DNA of 64,000 nt. Origin: DASSUW01 sp963844205. GTDB lineage: Bacteria; Actinomycetota; Thermoleophilia; Solirubrobacterales; Solirubrobacteraceae. Of this stretch, positions 37,631 through 46,185 are shown piece after piece. The DNA is taken from contig CAWJNK010000013.1 in NCBI GenBank assembly GCA_963844205.1, positions 1 through 64,000 of the forward strand, written 5' to 3'. The translations under genes and the position numbers were made by a program. Below the pieces are notes generated by a model. The model saw nothing but the letters and a program-made list of their open reading frames with translations. It had not been told where the DNA came from and did no database searches. The stretch's first letter is position 1. Every line of letters begins with the position of its first letter.

Positions 37631-38656
37631 TCACGGAGCGGGAAGTACAAGGCGCCCGAGCGCGATCGCCCGGAGCACAACCTCGGCGCCGCCGGCGCAT
37701 GCGTCGGCGTACGACTGCGATCCCCGCTCAAGGTCACCGCGTCCTGCTACCTGAAACGCTGCAGCGATCCGCTCGCGGACGGCGGGTCTGCGCATTGGGG
37801 TTGGCTCCAGCCGGCAAGCCCCTTCGTGCGCGACCGCGTTGCGCACGTCGTACCAAACACCGACCTCGTCCCATAGCGGGCGGTCAGGATGTGCGCGGAG
37901 CACCGCTTCGTCCAAATCAAGCGCGTGCAGCCCTCTGCGCAAGAGCATGTACGCCGCGCCGCGCACCGCGGCCGTGTCGGTCGGACTACCTTGCGCGTTC
38001 AGGATCGGCGCTCCGTGAGCGTCGAGGACGGGGGCTGGTTGTGGGTAGGTCTCGCGGGCGATGGTTTCCAGGAGCGCGCAGAAGCGGAACATTCGCGCGT
38101 CCCACACGCGCTCGGCGACGGCCGCGCGGTGCAGCGATAGCCACAGCGCTAGGCGCGGGTCCGCCGGCGCCGCGCGCCAAACGGCTGCGGGGTCGAGCGC
38201 TGGCAGTCCTCGTCCGTCTGCGAGCCGATCCAGAGTGCTACCCGGGTATGGGCCCTCGCCGAGCATCACGGCTGCGGCGCGCCAGGTTGTGCCGTCGTCT
38301 TCGCTGAGCTCAAACGCGCTGATGTACACGCGCGGATCCCCGCCGTGGGCGAGCGCGAGTACGTCGGTAATCCGACCACTCACTGCGTGGATCACGGCTA
38401 TCGCACGCGCGTCGCCCTCCACCGGGGAGCAGATGGCGAGCGCGAGTTTCCGGCGGAGCCATAGCTGCGCGCCCCAGGTGGGCTGGTCGACGTAGGTCAC
38501 AAAGGCCGCGTCCGCGAGTTCGGCGTTGAAGATGGCGCGGCCGTCTCGACCGATGAACTTCCGGTCGAGCGAGACAGGCCGAACGACGAACGGCTCGAGC
38601 GTGACCGGCGTCTCCAAACCGAGTCCCTCGATCAGCGCTGCGGCCCTGATCAACAT
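37631..38656 (-). CDS. Apea-like HEPN-domain protein
   Basis: 341 residues. The C-terminal third contains DEVGVWYDVRNAVAHEG, the HEPN Rx4H catalytic motif (RNAVAH), preceded by a helix with RFCALLETIARETY. HEPN proteins of this type are RNases or RNA-binding proteins common in defence and abortive-infection systems. The N-terminal 200 residues have no known domain. It lies on the same strand as, and 219 bases downstream of, the TrlF-type gene, so the two could be one unit, though a short repeat (38695-38720) separates them. Confidence 0.75.
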   Translation of the reverse strand: MLIRAAALIEGLGLETPVTLEPFVVRPVSLDRKFIGRDGRAIFNAELADAAFVTYVDQPTWGAQLWLRRKLALAICSPVEGDARAIAVIHAVSGRITDVLALAHGGDPRVYISAFELSEDDGTTWRAAAVMLGEGPYPGSTLDRLADGRGLPALDPAAVWRAAPADPRLALWLSLHRAAVAERVWDARMFRFCALLETIARETYPQPAPVLDAHGAPILNAQGSPTDTAAVRGAAYMLLRRGLHALDLDEAVLRAHPDRPLWDEVGVWYDVRNAVAHEGACRLEPTPMRRPAVRERIAAAFQVAGRGDLERGSQSYADACAGGAEVVLRAIALGRLVLPAP

Positions 38657-38875
38657 GGCCGGAGCGTCTCATCCCGGCTGGCGCCGTGCCGCCCGACTGC
38701 TGCCGGTCGCGGAAAGCAGTAGGTAGCTTCACCAACATCAGATCCCAATGGATTCCGTCTCATCGGGAGGACGTGGGAGAGGAATTCGTGATCCCAACCG
38801 CGCCGCTTCACGGCGGAGCAGTCGGCTTCGCGGCGACCGGCCGTTTAGTGGAAGCCAGTCCCAAGGCCGACGCCG

Positions 38876-41788
38876 TCACCCGAGATGGCCTTCATAGCGA
38901 CGTTCGCGCTCCTCGAACGCCTCCTTGCCGCCCTCCATAATTCGAATTACGTGGTCGATAATTGCGTCATCATCGATGCTTCCCGTGTCCTCACGTTGCG
39001 CCCCGCGCGCCTGCGGGGCGTCAAGCACTACAACCTGCTCAGCATCGCCGCCCACCACGATATTCGGGTTGTGAGTCGTGACAATGATCTGCCGGTGCTC
39101 TTTGAGCTCGGCGAGGATCGATGTGAGTGTCCTACCGACCATGCGGTTGTCGAGATTGTCCTCCGGCTGGTCGATGATGAGCGGCACCGTTTCAGCCATC
39201 GCGATGAGTGGAAGCATCGCGCTGCTGCGCCCTCCGGGCGACAGCGTCTCTACAGGCGCACCATCCGAATAGATTCTCACGAAGTCGTCGATGGGCTGCT
39301 CCTCGATGATCAGCAACTCGACGAGCGCTGTGTCCACGACTGTCACATCGGCACCATCGTCTTGCGAGAACAGTTCGAACGCGGAAACAAGCCGTTCTGC
39401 TTCTGATCTCTCGAGCCCGTGCCCCGCAAGCAGACTGTCAACGCTCCCGCTGATGATCGCGGTCACGACTACCTCCGGCTCGAAGGCTGCAAGTCTCTCC
39501 GGCAGTTCCCGCTGCCGGTAGTGTCCGCCCCGCTCCAGGGTTAGGAAGGTGTCGTAGTGCGCCCGGAGGGACCGGCGGTCCGCACGCGGCTCAACCTCGA
39601 CAGCGATTGTGGAATCCGTGGCTTCGAGCGAAGCCAGGCGTCCGGTCAACCCCTCAGCCGTGGATTGGCGAGCCTGCGCCATTCCGGTCTCGACTACTCT
39701 CAGCTGCTCGACTAGAGCTCGGCGGTCGTCGAGCGTTCGCACGAGCGACGCGTACGTTCCCCGGTAGCGCTCCCGAAGATCCGAGGCAGTCGTGTAGCGG
39801 TGGCGCGCGTCCTCGCGTTGATCGCGTCGGATGGACTGGCCAGGTTCCGCGTTGGTCTTCTCACGGAGTTCGGCTTCACGGCGATCGGCCTCGGCACGCT
39901 CCTGCTCCAACGCTTCTAGCAGCAGAGCCCGACGCTCGTCGATCTCGCGAAGCAGCGTCGCGACTGTTTCCGCGCCGATGCGCGCCAAGTCGTGCAGTCG
40001 CAGCGTCCGTCCGATGCCTTGGTCGAACCACCGCTCCAGACGCTCGTCCGCATCACCAACAATGGAGTCGGTTGCATCGACGGCGAACGACGACTGAAGC
40101 ATGGCGACGTCTTCCGCTAGGCCGTCGATCTGGGTGAAAGCGCGCTCCAGCAGTTCGACCTGCTCCCGTGCCGCGTCGAGAGTGCCGAAGAGCTCTTGTA
40201 CCTCATCCGTGTTGAGGAGCTCAAACGAAGTCTTGTATTCGGCATAGCGGCGGAGCGCGCCATCCTGCACGGCCATGAGCTCAACGAGCTTCCCCATCAG
40301 GCTCTCGATGGCGAGCCGGTTATTGACGAGGGCCGCATGTGCCGCATCCCGGTCTAGTCGACGAGCAGGCACATCAGGGGCAAGTCGGTCGATCAGCCTG
40401 CGCTGGAGCTCTGGCCGGCGTCCCAACGTCTCAATCTCGCTCCACGAGAAAATGCGCGCAGCAAACCGCTCACTGACCGCGTCGGTGCCGACGTGACGAT
40501 CGTCGCCCTCGAGCGTGAAGACCCTGGTTGTCACGAGCTCGTCCGGATCGAAGGTAGCGCCCAAGACGGCGCGCTCGCCGCCGGCCAGTTCGTAGATCAG
40601 CTCGATTTGGGTGTCACGCAGATTTGCGATCTGAGTCTCGCGCGCGAGGCGGGCGAAGCTACTCTCCGGACCTTCGCCGTGTGCCGCAGCCTCAAGCTCC
40701 CCCGTCTTGCCGAGGACGTACCGTAATGCTTCGACGACGGTGCTCTTGCCGGAGCCTCGCGGGCCGATTAGGCAGTTGAGATTTTCGTTGAAGGCCACGA
40801 CTGCGTTCTCGAACAACCCTGCTCCGGTTGAACGAAGCCGCATGCCGACGATGCGCGGCGAGGGGGCGGCAGGCAGGTCGTCTACGAACCGAATCCGCGT
40901 CGCGAAGAACCGAAGAGCGTCGAGCACACACTCGAAGTCGGAGCGAGACACCTTGGCGTACGTAATCGCGTACCGATTCGCGAAGTCTTCGACTGCGTGA
41001 TGATCGGCGCGCGCCACAGCCGCGACGCGATGTACGCGGCCGTCTGCGGTTGTGAACTTCGCGTAGTGCTCATGATCCGCTCCGCCCTCTTTGACCTCGA
41101 CCGCAGCGGGTGCGAGATCGACGAGGTGCTCGGCGTACTCGTTGGAGATCGTACGGACGGTCTCGGCGTTGAGGTCGGCGCCCATCATCTCCATTGACTC
41201 GCCCCGCCGCCGCCGGACGTACGCCCGGTGTCCGCGCTGGGGTTGGTCGATGTGCGCAAACACGAACATTGCGCCTGCGTCGGTGATGCGTCGACTCCAT
41301 TCGGCCAAGGAGTTAACTCTGATTTCCTCGTGTCCTGTTCGATCGTCGAGTCCCGGTAGGTCGCCCTGTCCTGCGAAGATCCGCTCGATGACGTCCGGCC
41401 TAGTCCCCGGCGGAAAGGCGACTAGGACATGGATGGCATCGGAGTGGCCGGGGGGCACGCGGCAAGAGACTTCGACGCCAGGGAAGACCACGAGGTTTAG
41501 GTCATCTCGCTGCTGCGCACGCTGCGAAAGTGCCGACGCGAGGCCGCACCTCATGTGATCGGTAATGCAAACGATGTCGAGGTGTTCGCCGAGTACGTCG
41601 AGGTACGCGTCGAGGCCAGCCTGACCGTCGAACCGCTCGCGAGCGTTTAGCTGAGGATCGCCCTCCTTTCCCCAGTCGTAGCTGTCAGGCGAGTGGACAT
41701 GGAAGGCCACTCGGCGGAACCGCGCAGTTCGGCCGAGTTGCTCCTCCAGTTGTGCTTCGAGCTCGTGATAGTCCGGCAATCGCGGCAT
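38876..41788 (-). CDS. TrlF-family PHP-domain / SMC-like ATPase
   Basis: 970 residues. The N-terminal PHP phosphoesterase domain (about 1-290) has FHVHSPDSYDWG, CITDHMRCG, FPGVEVSC, VFAHIDQ and ARADHH, all metal ligands. The ABC/SMC-type ATPase follows: Walker A LIGPRGSGKSTVVEAL at about 340, a long coiled coil (about 470-760), then signature LSPGGRSSAML, Walker B PLIIDQPEDNLDNR and TTHNPNIVVGGDAEQV. This combination is the TrlF family, found in mobile islands and probably a nuclease-type defence system. It is intact. Confidence 0.88.
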   Translation of the reverse strand: MPRLPDYHELEAQLEEQLGRTARFRRVAFHVHSPDSYDWGKEGDPQLNARERFDGQAGLDAYLDVLGEHLDIVCITDHMRCGLASALSQRAQQRDDLNLVVFPGVEVSCRVPPGHSDAIHVLVAFPPGTRPDVIERIFAGQGDLPGLDDRTGHEEIRVNSLAEWSRRITDAGAMFVFAHIDQPQRGHRAYVRRRRGESMEMMGADLNAETVRTISNEYAEHLVDLAPAAVEVKEGGADHEHYAKFTTADGRVHRVAAVARADHHAVEDFANRYAITYAKVSRSDFECVLDALRFFATRIRFVDDLPAAPSPRIVGMRLRSTGAGLFENAVVAFNENLNCLIGPRGSGKSTVVEALRYVLGKTGELEAAAHGEGPESSFARLARETQIANLRDTQIELIYELAGGERAVLGATFDPDELVTTRVFTLEGDDRHVGTDAVSERFAARIFSWSEIETLGRRPELQRRLIDRLAPDVPARRLDRDAAHAALVNNRLAIESLMGKLVELMAVQDGALRRYAEYKTSFELLNTDEVQELFGTLDAAREQVELLERAFTQIDGLAEDVAMLQSSFAVDATDSIVGDADERLERWFDQGIGRTLRLHDLARIGAETVATLLREIDERRALLLEALEQERAEADRREAELREKTNAEPGQSIRRDQREDARHRYTTASDLRERYRGTYASLVRTLDDRRALVEQLRVVETGMAQARQSTAEGLTGRLASLEATDSTIAVEVEPRADRRSLRAHYDTFLTLERGGHYRQRELPERLAAFEPEVVVTAIISGSVDSLLAGHGLERSEAERLVSAFELFSQDDGADVTVVDTALVELLIIEEQPIDDFVRIYSDGAPVETLSPGGRSSAMLPLIAMAETVPLIIDQPEDNLDNRMVGRTLTSILAELKEHRQIIVTTHNPNIVVGGDAEQVVVLDAPQARGAQREDTGSIDDDAIIDHVIRIMEGGKEAFEERERRYEGHLG

Positions 41789-41933
41789 CCCCAGGGGTCC
41801 GGTTTGCGGATTCTTGAACGGACCGCGCCGGTTTGCGCAAATTCATAGATCGATTGACTCGCCTGGATCCCCGCTGCGCCCGGTCCGTACTAGTGCTTTC
41901 GCGTGATCTGAGCACGCAGGTCGCGTAGCCGGC

Positions 41934-41970
41934 GGAGTGTCCCTTTCGCTTAAAGCAGCGCTTCCGGCGA
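41934..41970 (+). repeat. Short island repeat near the right end
   Basis: CGGAGTGTCCCTTTCGCTTA then AAGCAGCGCTTCCGGCG. It is the last copy seen in the island, between the TrlF gene and R3. The 187 bases between TrlF and R3 hold no gene. Confidence 0.5.
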
Positions 41971-41976
41971 GCTGAT

Positions 41977-42261
41977 CCCGGCGCGCGAAGCAGCGAATTG
42001 TTGAGTCAGATCCCGGGACGCGAACGCCGGCGGAGAAGCCTCCGATCTTCCGGGATCGGTACTCCGATTCGCGACTGCACACGGGAGCCTGTACCCGAGC
42101 CGACCGGTGCTGTGCCACCCTCCCGGAGGCGCCAAACGAGAAGCGGCCGGTCAGCCGGCGCGTGCCGGTGGGCGGGCCGCGGCGTGGCCTCCCGGGGCGC
42201 TCGAGCGCGAGCTTGCGAGCGCTGCCCCGGGAGGGCATGACGCGGGCCGACCCCAGCCACG
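41977..42261 (-). repeat. Long structured repeat, copy R3 (inverted)
   Basis: The reverse complement matches the 285-base core of R1/R2, from CGTGGCTGGGGTCGG to CAACAATTCGCTGC and CGCGCCGGG. Differences from R1 include compensated stem positions by eye. With R1 it makes an inverted pair bracketing the island: R1 lies just inside the left boundary, R3 about 110-175 bases inside the right one. Confidence 0.82.
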
Positions 42262-42371
42262 CTCGCCGCCCCGCCTGAGCCCTCGCCGGCGGCTCGGAGA
42301 CACGCGGTCGGTTCACCCCAAGCACGGCGGGACATCGACCCGGTCCCGCTCGCCGATCTCTCGCATACCGG

Positions 42372-42437
42372 CTACCCGCGGCCCGTCTCGAGCGCGTCGA
42401 GGATGAGGTCGAGGCCGTACTCGAACGCCTCGTCGAA
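42372..42437 (-). pseudogene. Fragment of a TetR-type regulator C terminus
   Basis: Read on the minus strand it gives FDEAFEYGLDLILDALETGRG and a stop, which matches the last residues of TetR_C-type regulators (FEFGLDLLLDGLE). The rest of the gene is missing: upstream it meets the metallophosphoesterase fragment directly, marking a recombination junction at about 42437/42438. Confidence 0.55.
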
Positions 42438-42541
42438 GGATCATCGCGGCCGGCTGGCCCGACGAGCGGTCGGTCGCCGCGGCACTCGTCGAGCCCGTCG
42501 AGGCGATGGTCGTGACCAGGATCTTCGAAGACCTCGCCTGA
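42438..42541 (+). pseudogene. 3' fragment of the metallophosphoesterase gene (right island boundary)
   Basis: The frame IIAAGWPDERSVAAALVEP and VVTRIFEDLA plus stop corresponds to the last 34 or so residues of the intact gene at 21994-22728. By eye about 10 of about 98 aligned bases differ. A partial copy of the target gene's 3' end at the far side is the usual trace of site-specific integration. Confidence 0.8.
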
Positions 42542-42547
42542 CGACCC

Positions 42548-43072
42548 TCAGAAGCGCCAGCGGGTCGCGCCGTGCGGCTCGGCGCTCGCGACGCCGAACA
42601 CGGTGTGGGTCTCAAGGCGGAACAGGTGCCACGGCGGCGGGCCGGCGCTGGGCGCGCTGAACGGCGCCGTGAACGTGTCGCCTTCGACCTGCACGGGCCA
42701 GCCGCCGTCGCGGTAGATCGCCGCGAGCGCCTCGAGCGTCGCCGCGTCGGTGACGCGCTGCGCCTCGCCCTCGAGGACGAGGTCCATCCCCGGCAGGCTC
42801 GCGGAGATCGTGCAGGCCGGGTTCGCCGCGAGATTGAGCGCTTTGCGAGTTCCGGGCCCGCACTGGAAGTACAGGTCGCCGTCGTACCAGGCGGCGCCGA
42901 CCCCGGCCGCATGCGGCCGGCCGTCGGGTCTCACGGTGCCGAGGAACGTCGGCGTCCCGGCGCCGCTGAACGCCCCGACGGCGAGCAGGTCGCGCGGGCG
43001 ACTCCACGGGATCGTCTGCGATCCGTAGATCGTGTCGAGGTTGGTCGTCTCGATGGGCTCACGTTCCGGCAT
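42548..43072 (-). CDS. Pyridoxamine-5'-phosphate-oxidase-fold (PPOX) protein
   Basis: 174 residues from the ATG at 43072. Split-barrel flavin-binding pattern: FLGTVRPDGRPHAAGVGAAW, LYFQCGPGTRKALNLAANP, and C-terminal HLFRLETHTVFGV. It probably binds FMN or F420. It overlaps the end of the upstream VOC gene by 14 bases. It is the first gene outside the island. Confidence 0.85.
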   Translation of the reverse strand: MPEREPIETTNLDTIYGSQTIPWSRPRDLLAVGAFSGAGTPTFLGTVRPDGRPHAAGVGAAWYDGDLYFQCGPGTRKALNLAANPACTISASLPGMDLVLEGEAQRVTDAATLEALAAIYRDGGWPVQVEGDTFTAPFSAPSAGPPPWHLFRLETHTVFGVASAEPHGATRWRF

Positions 43073-43478
43073 GCGGCTGGGCGATGTTGACCATCCAGGC
43101 GATGCCGAACCGGTCGGTGCACATACCGAACTCGTCGCCCCACATCTGCTTCTCAAGGGGCATCGTCACGGTGCCGCCCTCGCTCAGCTGCTCCCAGTAG
43201 CCGCGCAGCTCACCGCCGTCGTCGCCGCTGAGGCTGATGGCGATGTTGTTACCGGGGTCGTGCTCCATCCCGGGCGGGGTGTCGGAACCCATGAGCGTGA
43301 ACCCGCTGTCCGTCTCGAGCATGGCGTGCATGATCTGGTCGGGGTTGGGGGCGTCCTGCCCTCCGAGCTCGCCGAACGTGCTCAGGGACAAGGTCCCGCC
43401 GAAGATGCCCTCGTAGAACTCCATGGCGTCCCGCGCAGTGCCGGGGAAGCTGATGTACGGATTGAGTCGAGAGGCCAC
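43059..43478 (-). CDS. VOC-family protein (PhnB-like)
   Basis: 139 residues from the GTG at 43478, which has an AAGGAGG site 6 bases upstream; this decides the start. The PhnB/DUF899-like pattern is LNPYISFPGTARDAMEFYEG, LMGSDTPPG, and DRFGIAWMVNIAQP. Probably co-transcribed with the PPOX gene. Confidence 0.88.
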   Translation of the reverse strand: MASRLNPYISFPGTARDAMEFYEGIFGGTLSLSTFGELGGQDAPNPDQIMHAMLETDSGFTLMGSDTPPGMEHDPGNNIAISLSGDDGGELRGYWEQLSEGGTVTMPLEKQMWGDEFGMCTDRFGIAWMVNIAQPHAGT

Positions 43479-43525
43479 CTGATCCTCCTTGGTCGCGACG
43501 AGCGCATCGTCGCAGACCAGGGCGG

Positions 43526-46090
43526 TCACTCGTACTGCAGCGCGCGCAGGACGTCGAGCCGCGCGGCCCGGCGGGCCGGCACGATCGCCGCGACCAGCCC
43601 GGCGACGACCGCCCCGGCCACGAACGCGGCCAGCATCCCGGTCGGGACCGCGAACCGCAGGCCCTGGTCCGCGAGCGCACGGGTCACGACGGCGGCCAGC
43701 GCGAGCCCGACCGGCAGGCCGAGCCCGGCGCCGATCAGCGCCGTGATCGTGCTCTCGTGCCGGACCATGCGGCGCGCCTGGCGGCGCGTCATGCCGATCG
43801 TGCGCAGCATGCCGAGCTCGCGGGTCCGCTCGAACACCGCCAGGATCAGCGTGTTGACCATGCCGAAGAGGCTGACCACGATCGAGAGCGCGAGCAGGAC
43901 GTAGAGCAGGTTCAGCAGGTTGTTGATGGGCGCGGCCTGGCTCTCGGCCCACTCGGCCGTGGTCTGGACCTCGGTGCCGGGCGCGCGGCGCAGGAACCGC
44001 TGGACCGTCGCCATCGTCGCCGGCGTCGGCGCGCGGTCGAGCTCGAGCAGTCCGAGCAGGATCTTCGGCCGCGGGAACACCGGCGCGAACCCGTCGCTCG
44101 AGATCGCGATCGGTCCGAGCACCGGAGCGACCTTGTCGAACGCCGGCGGCTCGTGGATGCCGCGCACGCTGAGCGCGAGCCGGCGGCCCGTCGGGCCGGT
44201 GATCGTGAAGCGGCTGCCGACCCGCAGGTGGTGCTTGTCCGCGAACGAGCGCTTGACGACGGCGCCGTCGCCGCCGAGCCCGTCGAGCGAGCCCGCGGTC
44301 CAGTTGAACCGGTACGTCCGCGCGATCGTGGCGGGGTCGACGCCCACGACCTGAACGTCCTTGCCGAGCGCCCGCGCCTTGCCGTCGAGGACGACCGATG
44401 CGGTGCCGACGCCCGGGATCGCCGGCAGCGTCTGGCTCGCGTACTTGGCGAACCGCTCGGCGCCGGCCCCGGGCGTGACGACGTAGTCGGCGCTGACCTG
44501 GTCGCTGAGCGCGGCGGTCGTGGAGTGCCGGAGCCCGGCGCCGAGCGTGGCGACGGCCGTCACGAGCGCGAGCCCGATCATCAGCGCCGCGGCGGTGGTC
44601 GCGGTGCGGCCGGGGTTGCGGGTCGCGTTCCGGCCGGCGAGCGCCCCGGAGGCGCCGCCGAGCCGCCGCGCCGGCAGGCCCAGCACCGCGACGAGCGGGC
44701 CGACCAGGCGCGGCGCGACCAGCGCGACGCCGGCGACCAGCGCCAGGAACCCGCCGCCGAGCGCGAGCAGCGTTGCGCCGGTGCTCAGACCGGTCGCGAG
44801 GGAGCCGTAGGCGAGCGAGCCGAGCGCCGCCACCAGGATCGCGATCGCAGCGACCGGCACGGCGCCCGAGGCGCGGGAGCGCGGGACCGCGGCGCCCTCG
44901 CGGACGGCGGCGATCGGCGGCACGCGGGTCGCGCGCAGGGCCGGCACGAGCGAGGCCAGCAGGGTGATCAGCACGCCGACGGCGAGCGAGACGACGATCG
45001 TGCGGGTGGCGACCACGGTCGAGGCCTGCGGCATGTCCATCTGCAGCGCTCCCAGCAGCGCGCTGAGCCCCTTCGCGAGCAGGATCCCGGCGCCGAGCCC
45101 GGCCAGCGAGGCGAGCGCGCCGATGACCGCGCCCTCGAGCAGCACCGAGCGCAGGATCTGCCGTCGCGAGGCGCCGAGCGTGCGCAGCGTCGCGAACTCG
45201 CGGGCGCGCTGGGCGACGGTGATCGACAGCGTGTTGAAGATGACGAACCCGCCGACGACGAGCGCGATGACCGCGAACGCGAGCAGGAAGTACTGGATGA
45301 AGCGCATGAAGCTCTTCGTGTCGGCGGAGTCGGCCCGCGCCCGCTGGTCCGCGGTCTGCACGCGCGCGCCGCGGGGCAGCAGCGGCTCCACTTGTCGGAC
45401 GAGCTGCGCGTCCGACACGCCCGGTCGGGCCGCCAGGGAGATCGTGTCGAGCCGGCCCGGCTTGCCGAGCTGCTTCTGCGCGGTCGCGATGTCGAACACG
45501 GCGATCGTCGCGCCGCCGAGCGAGTCGACGTTCCCGTACCGGGCGATGCCCGCGATGCGGAACGTCTTCGCCGAGCCGCGCGCGGAGATCCGCACCGGGT
45601 CGCCGACGCCGAAGCCCTGCGCCTTCGCGGTGCCGGCGTCCACGACCACCTCGTCGCCGCCCGCCGCCCACTCGCCGTCGGTCAGCTTGAGCGGGTTGAA
45701 GCGCGGCTGGCTCGCGTCGATCCCGACGCCCAGCGACGCGGCGTTCTCTCCGCCCACCGGCTGACCCTTCTCGTCCAGGATCCGCGCGGAGCTCGTGTCG
45801 CTGAGGTTCATCAGCGAGCCGCCGGCCGCATCGACCCCGGGCAGCCGCCGGACCTTCGCGAGCAGCGACTCCGGCACCGTCGCGCCCTCGCCCTTGACCA
45901 CCTCGCGGCCGGAGACGACCACGCTGGTGTCCTGGTAGGACGCGGCGAAGATGTCGTCGAACGCCTTGCCGATCGTGTCGGTGAGGACGTAGGTGCCGCT
46001 CATCATGGCGACGCCGAGGACGATCGCCAGCGCGGTGAGGATGGCCCGAGTGGGGCGGAATGACAGGCCCTTGAGGGCGACTCGCTTCAT
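43526..46090 (-). CDS. FtsX/MacB-type ABC transporter permease
   Basis: 854 residues. It has one N-terminal helix (about 17-37), a large extracytoplasmic MacB-like domain, three helices with the FtsX motif (AREFATLRTLGASRRQILR), an inner block of helices, then the second half with the same order and motif (RTRELGMLRTIGMTRRQARRM). It exports lipids, peptides or drugs, or controls cell-wall hydrolases, with an ATPase. No ATPase gene lies next to it in this window, though the partner may be elsewhere. Confidence 0.92.
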   Translation of the reverse strand: MKRVALKGLSFRPTRAILTALAIVLGVAMMSGTYVLTDTIGKAFDDIFAASYQDTSVVVSGREVVKGEGATVPESLLAKVRRLPGVDAAGGSLMNLSDTSSARILDEKGQPVGGENAASLGVGIDASQPRFNPLKLTDGEWAAGGDEVVVDAGTAKAQGFGVGDPVRISARGSAKTFRIAGIARYGNVDSLGGATIAVFDIATAQKQLGKPGRLDTISLAARPGVSDAQLVRQVEPLLPRGARVQTADQRARADSADTKSFMRFIQYFLLAFAVIALVVGGFVIFNTLSITVAQRAREFATLRTLGASRRQILRSVLLEGAVIGALASLAGLGAGILLAKGLSALLGALQMDMPQASTVVATRTIVVSLAVGVLITLLASLVPALRATRVPPIAAVREGAAVPRSRASGAVPVAAIAILVAALGSLAYGSLATGLSTGATLLALGGGFLALVAGVALVAPRLVGPLVAVLGLPARRLGGASGALAGRNATRNPGRTATTAAALMIGLALVTAVATLGAGLRHSTTAALSDQVSADYVVTPGAGAERFAKYASQTLPAIPGVGTASVVLDGKARALGKDVQVVGVDPATIARTYRFNWTAGSLDGLGGDGAVVKRSFADKHHLRVGSRFTITGPTGRRLALSVRGIHEPPAFDKVAPVLGPIAISSDGFAPVFPRPKILLGLLELDRAPTPATMATVQRFLRRAPGTEVQTTAEWAESQAAPINNLLNLLYVLLALSIVVSLFGMVNTLILAVFERTRELGMLRTIGMTRRQARRMVRHESTITALIGAGLGLPVGLALAAVVTRALADQGLRFAVPTGMLAAFVAGAVVAGLVAAIVPARRAARLDVLRALQYE

Positions 46091-46185
46091 ATCGAGCACT
46101 GTCCCAGCGCGGCGGCCGCGCGCCGACCGGGGTGGCAGGCGTCTGGCGAGAGGAGTCTTGCCCGGTCGCGGTGCGGCTAGCCGAA

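Noticed and set aside
24059..41970. A classical class 1 or chromosomal integron
   Set aside because: There is no IntI with its extra motif, the genes are on both strands, and clear GTTRRRY/RYYYAAC core sites were not found in the repeats. Only the looser statement of a cassette-like array is kept.
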